From Desmonostoc vinosum HA7617-LM4 (GTDB taxonomy: Bacteria; Cyanobacteriota; Cyanobacteriia; Cyanobacteriales; Nostocaceae): a DNA stretch of 64,000 bases. The DNA is taken from NCBI GenBank assembly GCA_019359515.1, contig JAHHHC010000002.1:62001-126000 (forward strand), given 5' to 3'. Every line of letters starts with the position of its first letter. The first letter of the stretch is position 1. Under the pieces are notes generated by a model that was not told the origin of the DNA, made no database searches, and worked only from the letters and a program-made list of their open reading frames with translations. Shown here piece after piece: positions 15,952-25,525 of this stretch. The position numbers and the translations under genes are program-made.

Positions 15952-18603
15952 TTAAAATTCCCAACTAATCGAGCCAGTGATTGTCAAAGGCTCACCTCGG
16001 TAGATGTAGTTTCTGCTAGTGCTAGCTCTGACATAATCTATATCAAATAAATTGCGGATATTAATCCCTGCCCTAAAACCATCTCTACGATAGTAAAGCG
16101 ACCCATCAGTCCGCAGGTAATCGTCTAGCTCAAATGAGTTATCTAAATCACCTTGTCGATTGCCCACATAAAACAGCCCTAAACCAAAGCCTAAACCTTT
16201 CAAATCCCCTTTCTGGATTTCATAGGTTGTCCAAAGACTTGCCTGATTTTGTGGCGCACCGGGTAGTTGGTTACCCACAGGAGTCACCTCATCTTTCGTC
16301 ACAATTGCATCTGTGTAAGCATAGGATGCCGTCACTTTCCAGCCGGGTAAAAGCTCACCTGCAACATCTAATTCAATACCTCGACTCCGTTGCTCTCCGG
16401 TTTGGATGGAAAATAGAGGATTATTGGGATCTGTTGTGGTGACATTGGTTTTGGTAATTTGATAAACAGCTAATGTTGTTGAAAGTTTCTTGTCTAGAAA
16501 GTCTGCTTTTACACCCACTTCGTATTGAGTTCCCTCGGTGGGTTCAAACGCTCTCCCATCTGGGTTAAATCCTGAAGTTGGGAAGAATGAAGTGGCATAG
16601 CTGGCATACAAAGAAACCGCGTCACTGGGCTGATATACCAAGCCAATCCGAGGGCTAAAGGCTCCATCATATTGGATTGGTTGGTCGATTCCATCTTCAA
16701 AGGTTTCATTTTCAGAGGAAACCCAATTGTAGCGCCCACCGATCAGGAGCTTTAGGTTGTCACTAAAAGCAATTTGGTCTTGTAGGTAAATTCCATAGTT
16801 TGAGTTGATATTGCTGAAACCAGTTAGCAATACACTGACATTGGATATGGAAGCATCATAGTTGGGATTCCGAATATCGAAAGGTGGTAAATCGCCAGTA
16901 AGCAGTTCACCTACTTGGTATACAGACCGATAGTAATCGGCACCAATTAACAATTGATGTTCAATACTACCCGTTTTAAACTTGCCCAACACGTCGATTT
17001 GGGCAGCATAGCTATCATTCGCATTTGTACCATCAAGAAAAAGAGTAAAAGGAAAAGGTGCAGATTGATCGATCACGTCACTGAAAGGAGGTACAACATC
17101 TGTCTGTTTGCCGGTTGATCCCGTTCCAGCAAAGGTGTTGCGAATTTGCCAGTTATCATTGAACTCATGCTTGAGGCTATAACCATATCTCTGAGTGGTT
17201 TTCTCAAACAAGGCGATATCAGGATAACCGATGAATAGGTTGCGGGGAGTTAGACTGCCATCTGCTAGAAGTAGAGCAAACGACTCAGGTGGGTTGGAAG
17301 TAACACGAGTGTATTCATAGTAGAGGTTTAAGCTTGTGCGATCGCCTAAGTTCCAAGTAATTGAGGGTGCGATCGTTGTTTGTTCCGAGTTGACAAAGTC
17401 TTGAAAACTGTCTGCCCCTCGATAGCTGGCGATGAATCGGTAAAGCAGGTTTTTATCTCCAGTCAATGGTCCAGAGACATCGATACCGGGCTGGTAAACT
17501 CCATAGTTCCCTGCTTCAAACTCTAGTCTGTAATAAGGTTCGGTTAGAGGTTGCCGAGTCACTATATTAATTACACCACCAGGTTCCAACGCACCGAATA
17601 GAACCGAAGCCGGGCCTTTGAGGACTTCCACTTGTTCGATTGTACCGATAGATGACACACTATAGTAGTCAACATCGCGAGTACCGTTTCGCAAAGTTGC
17701 AGCACTACCTACAAATCCCTGCTCAAATCCTCTAATAATTCTATTGCCAGTTTGTCCGTTGTTATTTCCACCATCGAGAACTCCACTAACGGTTTCCACT
17801 GCCTGGGTAATATTTGTGGTTTTGCGGTCTTCTAGCACCTGTCGCGGCACCACCTGAATCGACTGTGGAATATCCCGAATCGGCGTATCCGTCCGCGTTG
17901 CTGTACTCGCATTCGGCACATTATACCCATCCTGCTCACCTGTCACCACCAACTCAATCGGGTCATCCGGCTTCTCTTGGGGTTTCTCGGTTACTGGCTT
18001 TTCCTCTACTGGGGTTGTGTCTGGTGGTTTCGTTGCAGTTTCTGTCGATGCTACTGCAAAAATCAACCCGGCGTTATCGTCAAATAACTCAACTACAGGT
18101 AAGGCTTTCTCACCAATTACCGTCACCCTGACAGTATTCGCATCAATATTTATAACTGTAATGGACGTAATTCCCGCAAGAGGTTTTTCCGATTTAAAGG
18201 TGAAAGCGTCCCCATTGGCTAATCGCAACTGCCCACCAGTTATGTCTGCGATAAAATTATTCCCCGTACTGCGATTGGCAACTTGCAGTTTATCCCCTGC
18301 GATTGTCTCTAAAATCACCTCCACACCATTCTCGGTGAGACTTGCCTTTACTCCCGTAATTGTGACAACTGAACCTGCTTGAGTAGGAGGGTTGTCTGGT
18401 GTTGGCGACTGTACCAGCATTTGAGCGCTAGTCGCGGGAAGTTTGATCTCACTCAATTGGGAAATATTTTTACTTGCTGTATCCGCTTTTGTCTTTGCAA
18501 CCTTCCGATCTATTTGATCGCTATTTTCTTGTGCCTGTACTGGTTGGGCTACTAGCACCAATAAAGCACCTATCAAAGATAAGCACCGTAGCTGACTCAA
18601 CAT
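15952..18603 (-). CDS. TonB-dependent ferric-siderophore receptor with AMIN domain
   Basis: 883 aa outer-membrane receptor. Order: signal peptide (1-24, ending PVQAQ), AMIN domain (about 78-187), Pro/Thr/Glu-rich linker (about 188-215), a TonB-box-like IELVVTGEQDG (217-227), plug domain (about 240-345, with IPQSIQVVPRQVL and VLKGPASVLFGALEPGGVIN), then a 22-strand-type barrel ending in the outer-membrane C-terminal motif GSISWEF. An N-terminal AMIN domain is common in cyanobacterial siderophore receptors. It lies directly downstream of an AraC regulator on the same strand, across a 97-bp gap holding paired direct repeats. The substrate is not identifiable from sequence; schizokinen-like hydroxamates are only a family-based guess. 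Confidence 0.93.
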   Translation of the reverse strand: MLSQLRCLSLIGALLVLVAQPVQAQENSDQIDRKVAKTKADTASKNISQLSEIKLPATSAQMLVQSPTPDNPPTQAGSVVTITGVKASLTENGVEVILETIAGDKLQVANRSTGNNFIADITGGQLRLANGDAFTFKSEKPLAGITSITVINIDANTVRVTVIGEKALPVVELFDDNAGLIFAVASTETATKPPDTTPVEEKPVTEKPQEKPDDPIELVVTGEQDGYNVPNASTATRTDTPIRDIPQSIQVVPRQVLEDRKTTNITQAVETVSGVLDGGNNNGQTGNRIIRGFEQGFVGSAATLRNGTRDVDYYSVSSIGTIEQVEVLKGPASVLFGALEPGGVINIVTRQPLTEPYYRLEFEAGNYGVYQPGIDVSGPLTGDKNLLYRFIASYRGADSFQDFVNSEQTTIAPSITWNLGDRTSLNLYYEYTRVTSNPPESFALLLADGSLTPRNLFIGYPDIALFEKTTQRYGYSLKHEFNDNWQIRNTFAGTGSTGKQTDVVPPFSDVIDQSAPFPFTLFLDGTNANDSYAAQIDVLGKFKTGSIEHQLLIGADYYRSVYQVGELLTGDLPPFDIRNPNYDASISNVSVLLTGFSNINSNYGIYLQDQIAFSDNLKLLIGGRYNWVSSENETFEDGIDQPIQYDGAFSPRIGLVYQPSDAVSLYASYATSFFPTSGFNPDGRAFEPTEGTQYEVGVKADFLDKKLSTTLAVYQITKTNVTTTDPNNPLFSIQTGEQRSRGIELDVAGELLPGWKVTASYAYTDAIVTKDEVTPVGNQLPGAPQNQASLWTTYEIQKGDLKGLGFGLGLFYVGNRQGDLDNSFELDDYLRTDGSLYYRRDGFRAGINIRNLFDIDYVRASTSRNYIYRGEPLTITGSISWEF

Positions 18604-18670
18604 TGCTCACACCACACTGAGAAACACTCTCAGGTACTCTACAACTTTGTTCAGTCCAGATGAATAGAGT

Positions 18671-18714
18671 TTTGATCGCTAGACGGAATTTTTTTGATCC
18701 CTAGACGGAATTTT
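18671..18714 (-). promoter_or_regulatory. Two tandem 22-bp direct repeats, likely AraC operator of the TonB receptor
   Basis: On the plus strand TTTGATCGCTAGACGGAATT recurs as TTTGATCCCTAGACGGAATT with a period of exactly 22 bp (two helical turns). The second copy contains the stop codon of the araC gene. The same arrangement with diverged sequence is at 24069-24112 before the second receptor. Direct repeats two turns apart are the classic binding pattern of AraC-family dimers. Binding is inferred. Confidence 0.7.
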
Positions 18715-19696
18715 TTCGTTGCTTTTTGTATTCTTTGGGGTTTAGTCCAAATTTATCTCGGAATGCAGCCGCAAAATAACCTCGATTAGCAAATCCCACC
18801 AACCGCGAAACTTCCGTCGTATTTATATCTTCCGTTTCCAGTAATTGGCGAGCTTGTTCTAAGCGATAATCATGCAAGTAGCTAAATACTGTCTTACCAA
18901 ACACTTGACGAAATTCGCGCTTGAGGGTGCATTCGTTTAGTCCTGCTTGCCTTGCCAACTCGCCCAGTGAAAGCGGATGAGCTAAATTCTGTAATAAAAT
19001 TTCTCTAGCGTGATAGATGCGATCGCGTCGCTCTGGCTCTAGATTAATAGCCTGTATTCGCCCTTTGTAAATTTCTGTCTCTTGCTCTAGTACCAATGCC
19101 ACTACTTCCAGTACTTTTCCTTGCAAACACATCCGTTTAGTAATACCCTGATAGGGACAGCGTAAAATTTGCCACAACATACGTTCCATCATAGGCGTTA
19201 TACTTGCACAGCGCGTGTAGTGTTCTTGATCGGGTTGACGAATCAAATGCGAAAATTGTGCAGGAAGTTGTCCTTGGAAGTTGCCAATGAAAGAATGTAG
19301 CACCTGTGGTTGTATAGAGATTGTTATTTCCAAAATGTAATGGCTGTCAACACTATCTATGATGTCTTTGGGGGCTATGCCGCTACCATAAAGGGCGTAC
19401 TGATTGTCACCGACCTCAGTATACTTATCCTTGTGTTGTCCACAGAGATGGAAGTGAAAATCTAGCCAACTTTCCCGTTCTGGACGAGTAATAAGTAGGC
19501 GATTGTGCCATCGAAAATTATCAATCCACAGTTCCAATCCTTCCCTGAGTATGATTGTTCTTGAATAGCCATCTCCCAGAAGCATAGGCGTTGGATGGAC
19601 CATATCTAGCTCATCATCGGGATCTAATTGATAGCACTGTTCAACCGTTTCATCATGTAAATCATCGAAGCCTTCCAGTGGGATGGTGATTTTCAA
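18701..19696 (-). CDS. AraC-family transcriptional regulator (PchR-like), unit 1
   Basis: 331 aa. The start is a TTG at 19696 with GGAG 10 bp upstream; no ATG fits the paralogue's length better. The N-terminal 220 residues form a sensor domain (DELDMVHPTPMLLGDGYSR...), the C-terminal 100 the two-HTH AraC DNA-binding domain (LGELARQAGLNECTLKREF, then TTEVSRLVGFANRGYFAAAF and the closing FGLNPKEYKKQRK). PchR-type regulators sense ferric siderophore and activate receptor genes. Its stop codon lies inside the putative operator of the downstream receptor. Paralogue of the regulator at 24099. Confidence 0.9.
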   Translation of the reverse strand: MKITIPLEGFDDLHDETVEQCYQLDPDDELDMVHPTPMLLGDGYSRTIILREGLELWIDNFRWHNRLLITRPERESWLDFHFHLCGQHKDKYTEVGDNQYALYGSGIAPKDIIDSVDSHYILEITISIQPQVLHSFIGNFQGQLPAQFSHLIRQPDQEHYTRCASITPMMERMLWQILRCPYQGITKRMCLQGKVLEVVALVLEQETEIYKGRIQAINLEPERRDRIYHAREILLQNLAHPLSLGELARQAGLNECTLKREFRQVFGKTVFSYLHDYRLEQARQLLETEDINTTEVSRLVGFANRGYFAAAFRDKFGLNPKEYKKQRKNSV

Positions 19697-20007
19697 GTCG
19701 CTTCACTCCAATTCAAAATTCATGCATTCAAAAGATTAGTGAGGGCTTGAAACACCCATTTATCTAAGACCGCCAAATCGTTTGTAAAAAAAATAATTGA
19801 GAAATTATATCATTATTTCCGAAGCTGTTATCAAGAAAATGCTGTTGACGAAATATTGCTTAACATTTCCAACTAGGGGAGATGTCAATAGGATTTACGA
19901 GAAGCGATCGCGCTCAGTTATTGAAATCTATGTCTTGGCTGTGTAGCGATAGCCAACTACAACGCTGCTAAAATAAATCCAGAAATACTTGATGCCCTAT
20001 CGATTCT
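19697..20007. other. Intergenic region upstream of araC unit 1 and Uma2 copy 1
   Basis: 311 bp divergent region. From 19902 on it is the start of the duplicated block that contains Uma2 copy 1. No direct repeat like the receptor operators is seen upstream of araC, so autoregulation by the same site is not evident. Confidence 0.5.
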
Positions 20008-20864
20008 ATGACCATAGCTCAAGATAAGATATCTCAACAAGGCATCTATGAAGATGTTACCTTTCCCCCTGGTGATTTATATAGCGACGAGCCTCCCTTG
20101 GAAACCGAACTGCATCTGAGACAAATAATCCTACTTTTAACCTGTCTAGAATGGCTATGGCGAGATCGAAATGATTTCTATGCAGCTGGAAACCTGACAA
20201 TATACTATAGTCCAAATCAACTCAAATCAGAAGATTTCCGAGGCCCAGATTTTTTTGTAGTCTTAGGATGCGATCGCAAAACCCGTAAAAGTTGGGTAGT
20301 TTGGGAAGAAAACGGCAAATATCCGAATTTAATTATAGAAATTCTGTCAGACTCAACAGCGAAGACAGACAAAGGTTTAAAAAAAGAAATTTATCAAAAT
20401 ACATTCCGTACTTTAGATTATTTTTGGTTCGACCCATACACACAAGAATTTGCGGGATTTCATTTAGTAGATGGAGAGTATCTACCTCTGCAACCAAATG
20501 CACAAGAATATTTGTGGAGTCAACAGTTAGGGTTATATTTGGGAGTTTATCAGGGTTTATTGCGGTTTTTTACACCAGATGGGCAACTAGTACCAACACC
20601 TGAAGAAACGGCACAACAAGCACAACAAAGATTAGAACAGGCACAACAAACAGCACAACAGACACAACAAAGATTAGAACAGGCAGAACAAACGGCACAA
20701 CAAGAAGCTGAAAAGGCACAACGTTTAGCAGCAAAATTGCGGGAGTTAAATATCGACCCAGATACAATTTAGACTACTGCGATCGCTCTATGTATAGCAG
20801 GGAACAAAATTTATACCAATTTCTAACTATTACTTTAAGAGCGATCGCCTAAACAGGATCGAAA
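19902..20864. repeat. Duplicated block, copy 1 (Uma2 gene plus flanks)
   Basis: Nearly identical to 20926-21845, including about 105 bp upstream and about 90 bp downstream of the gene. Offset is 1024 bp. Both copies are bounded by HIP1-rich sequence (GCGATCGC), which may have served as recombination points. The main length difference is 42 bp inside the Gln-rich 3' coding repeat. Confidence 0.95.
20008..20772 (+). CDS. Uma2-family (DUF820) putative endonuclease, copy 1
   Basis: 254 aa, ATG start. Uma2 proteins are PD-(D/E)xK-fold proteins abundant in cyanobacteria, of largely unknown biological role. Visible fold residues: GPDFFVVLG (D81), LIIEILSDST (E111) and the following KTDKGLKKEIY with Lys. 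The C-terminal 55 residues are a Gln-rich heptad-like coiled coil (QQRLEQAQQTAQQ...) made of repeated units. It is a near-identical tandem duplicate of the gene at 21032, with 14 more residues in the Gln-rich tail. It lies between two iron-uptake units, transcribed against them. Confidence 0.85.
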   Translation: MTIAQDKISQQGIYEDVTFPPGDLYSDEPPLETELHLRQIILLLTCLEWLWRDRNDFYAAGNLTIYYSPNQLKSEDFRGPDFFVVLGCDRKTRKSWVVWEENGKYPNLIIEILSDSTAKTDKGLKKEIYQNTFRTLDYFWFDPYTQEFAGFHLVDGEYLPLQPNAQEYLWSQQLGLYLGVYQGLLRFFTPDGQLVPTPEETAQQAQQRLEQAQQTAQQTQQRLEQAEQTAQQEAEKAQRLAAKLRELNIDPDTI

Positions 20865-20925
20865 AATTGAGGCAGCACCATATTTGGTCTAAAGAAAAAA
20901 ATGAGCGATCGCTCTAAATGTCAGC

Positions 20926-21845
20926 AAGCGATCGCGCTCAGTTATTGAAATCTATGTCTTGGCTGTGTAGCGATAGCCAACTACAACGCTGCTAAAATAA
21001 ATCCAGAAATACTTGATGCCCTATCGATTCTATGACCATAGCTCAAGATAAGATATCTCAACAAGGCATCTATGAAGATGTTACCTTTCCCCCTGGTGAT
21101 TTATATAGCGACGAGCCTCCCTTGGAAACCGAACTGCATCTGAGACAAATAATCCTACTTTTAACCTGTCTAGAATGGCTATGGCGAGATCGAAATGATT
21201 TCTATGCAGCTGGAAACCTGACAATATACTATAGTCCAAATCAACTCAAATCAGAAGATTTCCGAGGCCCAGACTTTTTTGTAGTCTTAGGATGCGATCG
21301 CAAAACCCGTAAAAGTTGGGTAGTTTGGGAAGAAAATGGTAAATATCCGAATTTAATTATAGAAATTCTGTCAGACTCAACAGCGAAGACAGACAAAGGT
21401 TTAAAAAAAGAAATTTATCAAGATACTTTTCGCACTTTAGATTATTTTTGGTTCGACCCATACACACAAGAATTTGCGGGATTTCATTTAGTAGATGGAG
21501 AATATCAACCTCTGCAACCAAATGCACAAGAATATTTGTGGAGTCAACAGTTAGGGTTATATTTGGGAATTTATCAGGGACTATTGCGGTTTTTTACACC
21601 AGATGGGCAACTAGTACCAACACCTGAAGAAACAGCACAACAGACACAACAAAGATTAGAACAGGCACAACAAACGGCACAACAAGAAGCTGAAAAGGCA
21701 CAACGTTTAGCAGCAAAACTGCGGGAGTTAAATATCGACCCAGATACAATTTAGACTACTGCGATCGCTCTATGTTTAGTAGGGAACAGAATTTATACCA
21801 ATTTCTAACTATTACTTTAAGAGCGATCGCCTAAACAGTATCGAA
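20926..21845. repeat. Duplicated block, copy 2 (Uma2 gene plus flanks)
   Basis: Second copy of the block at 19902-20864, with only scattered substitutions and the 42-bp shorter Gln-repeat region. The duplication is recent. Confidence 0.95.
21032..21754 (+). CDS. Uma2-family (DUF820) putative endonuclease, copy 2
   Basis: 240 aa, ATG start. Same fold residues as copy 1 (PDFFVV, EILSDST, KGLKKEIY). Differences in the body are few (for example Asn to Asp in IYQNTF/IYQDTF, Leu to Gln in GEYLPL/GEYQPL). The Gln-rich tail has one 14-residue unit fewer, consistent with slippage in the coding repeat. Its 3' flank runs towards the convergent, broken TonB receptor at 21874. Confidence 0.85.
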   Translation: MTIAQDKISQQGIYEDVTFPPGDLYSDEPPLETELHLRQIILLLTCLEWLWRDRNDFYAAGNLTIYYSPNQLKSEDFRGPDFFVVLGCDRKTRKSWVVWEENGKYPNLIIEILSDSTAKTDKGLKKEIYQDTFRTLDYFWFDPYTQEFAGFHLVDGEYQPLQPNAQEYLWSQQLGLYLGIYQGLLRFFTPDGQLVPTPEETAQQTQQRLEQAQQTAQQEAEKAQRLAAKLRELNIDPDTI

Positions 21846-21873
21846 AGAGCCAATGACTAACAAAGCGAGCAAG

Positions 21874-23989
21874 TTAAAACTCCCAACTGATAGAGCCAGT
21901 GATTGTAAAAGGCGCACCTCTGCGGATATAAAGTGGGCTATTTGAGTAGCTAGCATAGTCTGTATCAAATAAGTTACGAATATTCAGTGCGGCTCTAAAC
22001 CCATCTCGACGATAGTAAAGTGCCGCATCAGTACGTAAGTAATCATCCAATTCAAACGAGTTAGCCAGATCACCTTGACGCTCACCTATGTAAAACAGTC
22101 CCAAGCCAAATCCTAAACCTTTGAGATCGCCCTGTTGAATTTCATAGGTTGTCCACAGGCTGGCTTGATTGTAGGGCACATTAAAGAGTCGATTGCCAAC
22201 CGCAAAGGTTTTATCTTTGGTGATTTCTGCATCCGTGTAAGCATAGGAGGCAATCACCCGCCATCCTGGTAAAATCTCACCAGCAACATCTAGCTCAATC
22301 CCTTGACTCTGTTGCTCCCCAGTTTGGATAGAAAGGAATGGGTTATTGGGATCGGCTGTAACCACGTTTGTTTTGGTAATTTGATAGGCGGCTAAGGTGG
22401 CTGAAAGCCTTCTGTCTAGCAAGTCTGTTTTAATCCCAACTTCATACTGAGTCCCTCTCGTTGGCTCAAATATTTGATCTGGGGTAAATGATGTGGTCTG
22501 GACAAAGGAGCGACTATAGCTGGCATAGAGAGAAACGGTATCGCTGGGCTGATACACTAGCCCAATGCGTGGGCTGAAAGCACCATCAGTTACCACTGGC
22601 TCATCAGTGTTATTAAAGAGAGTTTCAGATTCATTAGATACCAAATCATAGCGACCGCCAATGAGTAGTTTCCATTGATTGCTAAACTCAATCTGATCTT
22701 GAAGGTAAACGCCATAAGAGCGAGTTTGCGACTCGGACACAAAATCTTGGACTAAATCGCTGGGTCTTGTGACATTGTAGATTGGGTTCAGCAAATCTAG
22801 ACGAGGTAGGGGTTCTTGACTGGTGAAAGAGCTAAAGCTCCCAGATTTATCCTCAACATCAAAGCCTACTACAAGTTGGTGTTTGATCGAACCTGTATTA
22901 AACTTTCCCACCAAGTCTATCTGTCCAAAATAAATGTTAGTTGAATAGAAACGATCAAGATAGAGGTAATCTATAAAGCGATCGTCCACGATCGCAATAG
23001 GGACAGCAAATCTCTGATTGGGAACTTGAAAGTTGTTGATGTAAAGGGCGCTGCGAACCTGCAAGTTGTCGTTAAAGTTATGCTTTAGCTCGAAGCCATA
23101 CTGTTGACTTTGCCTGTTGTCAAAGGTCAAATCTGGATTACCCCAAACATTAACGCCTCTAGGTAGAAGACTACCATCACTAAGTACAGCAGTGTGGAGA
23201 CCACCATAAAGATCTCCTCTGTATCTACTGTATTCATAGAATAAATCCAGGCTGGTGCGATCGCCCAAATTCAAGCTAATCGAAGGTGCAATGAATGTAT
23301 TGTTCTTGCCACCACCGTTAAAATAACCATCAAACGTGTTGTAGGCGGCAATAAACCGATAGAGAATATTTTTGTCAGTAGTCAATGAACCGGATAGATC
23401 AATACTGGGCTGATAAAATCCACGATTACCTGCTTCAAAACCAAGCTTATAATAAGGCTCTCTCAGCGGCTTTTTGGTGATCGTATTGATAACTCCACCG
23501 GGTTCTAGCGCACCAAACAAGACAGAGCCGGGTCCCTTGAGTAACTGTAATTTCAGTGATTCCCGCAACTGGTTTTTCAGAACGAAATGTAAAAGCCTCG
23601 CCCGAAGGTAAGCGCAATTGTCCGCCAGATACATCGGCAATAAAATTATTACCAGTACTGCGATTTGTCACTTGCAGTTGAGGCCCAAGCGGGGTTTCTA
23701 AAATCACCTCCACACCTTTATCTGTGGGATTGGCTTTAACTCCGGTGATTGGTACAACTTGATTTGTCGGTATTGGCGACTGTACTAGCATTTGGGCGCT
23801 AGTGCTAGGACGCTCTATCTGATCGAGTCTAGGAATCTCTCTAATTGACCGGGAATTACGTATTACCGATGCCACAGATTTATTTTGTATCTCTTGCTTA
23901 GGTACTTCTTTTGCAGCTGCACTGACTGCACCCCAAAGCCAAACGGAAGTTGTCAGTAAGAAAATCTTTACCAACTGTTTTTGTTTCAC
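21874..23989 (-). pseudogene. TonB-dependent siderophore receptor, internally deleted and frameshifted
   Basis: Paralogue of the receptor at 15952. The 5' part (23989 to about 23545, GTG start) encodes signal peptide and most of the AMIN domain, ending ...AGITEITVTQ; the frame then shifts and reads out-of-frame receptor sequence. The 3' part resumes at LLKGPGSVLFGALEPGGV and runs through the complete barrel to GSISWEF. Against the intact paralogue, about residues 152-327 are missing: the end of AMIN, linker, TonB box and most of the plug. TTACT is present at the junction and fits both sides, suggesting a short-homology deletion. The barrel frame is otherwise open, so the loss is recent. No functional receptor is expected. 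Confidence 0.9.
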
Positions 23990-24068
23990 TTAATTACCCC
24001 ACACCAGACTCAAACAAGAATTCTTATCAACAAACACTATCAGTAATCTAGTGCCATAAGAAAGCTGT

Positions 24069-24112
24069 TTTGGTCGCTAGCTGTAGTTTTTTTGGTCACT
24101 AGCGGGATTTTT
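24069..24112 (-). promoter_or_regulatory. Two tandem 22-bp direct repeats, likely AraC operator of receptor 2
   Basis: Plus-strand TTTGGTCGCTAGCTGTAGTT and TTTGGTCACTAGCGGGATTT, G to G spacing 22 bp. Same design as at 18671-18714: the araC stop codon (TAG) is part of the second copy. A shared core, CTAG then 2-3 bases then GA/CCAAAA (minus strand), is kept while the rest has diverged. Confidence 0.65.
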
Positions 24113-25103
24113 TGCGTTGCATCAAGTACTGTTTTGGGTTGACACCAAATTTTTTCCTAAAAGCGGCGGCAAAGTAACTGCGGCTGGCAAAGCCGATTTT
24201 TTGGGCAACTTCACTCACTTTCATTTCCCCTGTTTCCAGCAATTGATACGCCTGTTCTAAGCGGTAATCGTGGAGATAAGCAAACAAGGGCTTGCCGAAT
24301 ACCTGTAAAAACCCGCACTTGAGGGCATACTCATTGAGTTTGACCAAGCGTGCTAGTTCTGCGGTAGAAGGTGGATTATCTATTTGTTGCAATAACAAGT
24401 CTCTGGCATGGAGAATCTGCTCTAATGTTCCCGGCTTTAGCGGCTTGTGTGTCTGGCTTCCCATCTGAATTTCTGCTTCTTCCTTCAGCAGTAGTGCTAA
24501 TAGTTCCAGCACTTTGCTTTCCAAGTACATGCGCTTAATCATGCCCTGGTAGGGACAATTTAAAATATCTCGCACATTGTATTGCATCATCGGAGTCATG
24601 AGATTGGAGCGAAAGTGGAGGGGTTGGTCTGGCTGACGCACTAAATGTCGCAATGCTTGTGGTAATTCCCCGGTGGAATTGCTGATGAAGGACTGCAACA
24701 ATTCTGGTTGAAAATGCACACCCACAAACAGTTGCCGTCCTTGTGAAAAATTATCTTCTCCTCTAACACCTATACCACTGCCACAAAAACCATACTGTCC
24801 GGCTGCTGTCTCATTAACTCCCCAAACAGAGTTTTCCCACCACTGTCCTGAAAGCATCAACCAAAACTCTAGGGGATGAGGATGGTCAATGCGTTGTTTT
24901 ATCAGGTTGTCATGGCGCTGATAGCTTTCAATCTCTAACACCAAGTTTTGTCGCAGTTCCACTCGTCGAAGATACCCTTCCCCCAATACCTGGGGACACT
25001 TGTAGGTAACATCTAACTCATCATCGGAGTCACTGTTTTGTGGAGTTTCGTTAGCTTCTGCAAAAATTTCTTGGTAAGTTTGTGCTGAAATAGCGATGGT
25101 CAT
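24099..25103 (-). CDS. AraC-family transcriptional regulator (PchR-like), unit 2
   Basis: 334 aa, ATG start. Same architecture as the regulator at 18701: N-terminal sensor domain with DDELDVTYKCPQVLGEGYLR, C-terminal AraC domain with TAELARLVKLNEYALKCGF and VSEVAQKIGFASRSYFAAAF, ending GVNPKQYLMQRKKSR. In the first HTH the usual Lys-Arg before the Phe is Lys-Cys-Gly, a minor change. The frame is intact although its receptor is broken, so it could still regulate other genes or be decaying. Confidence 0.9.
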   Translation of the reverse strand: MTIAISAQTYQEIFAEANETPQNSDSDDELDVTYKCPQVLGEGYLRRVELRQNLVLEIESYQRHDNLIKQRIDHPHPLEFWLMLSGQWWENSVWGVNETAAGQYGFCGSGIGVRGEDNFSQGRQLFVGVHFQPELLQSFISNSTGELPQALRHLVRQPDQPLHFRSNLMTPMMQYNVRDILNCPYQGMIKRMYLESKVLELLALLLKEEAEIQMGSQTHKPLKPGTLEQILHARDLLLQQIDNPPSTAELARLVKLNEYALKCGFLQVFGKPLFAYLHDYRLEQAYQLLETGEMKVSEVAQKIGFASRSYFAAAFRKKFGVNPKQYLMQRKKSR

Positions 25104-25525
25104 GACTAATCGAACTAGAACTTATTGAAATTAATTATCACTATTCTCTTAACCCTGCACAAGCTAAATTACCCCTCATCTGGAGGTGTCAAATTTCCTA
25201 CCAGTTTGCGTACCCCACGTTGAAAAAATTGGTATTCTAAAAACGGTTACGATAGGCAGTCTTGCAGTCGGAGGATTGCAACCCATCAATCAAAACGTAG
25301 GGTGTTAAAAACTACACCTGCTAGCTCCTAATCCCCAGTTTCCAGTCCCAAATCTACAAAGGGTGCAGTTAACGTTAAAGTTGAACTATCCAAATTCAAG
25401 GCTGATTTAGTTCGCAGCCAACAATAGTGCTGAGACATTGCTGTTTAATAATTACAATCAAAGCGTGACTCTCTTGTCAAGAGGCTGCGTCAATGCGTGC
25501 AAAATTATAGCATGGCCCAAAATTT
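25104..25525. promoter_or_regulatory. Divergent araC / ribD intergenic region
   Basis: 422 bp. I looked for the conserved FMN riboswitch elements upstream of ribD and did not see them. Short palindromic bits occur near 25260 (CAGTCTTGCAGTCGGAGGATTGCAACC is imperfect). No further feature is supported. Confidence 0.4.

Noticed and set aside
25104-25525. FMN riboswitch upstream of ribD
   Set aside because: The conserved elements of the RFN family were looked for and not seen.
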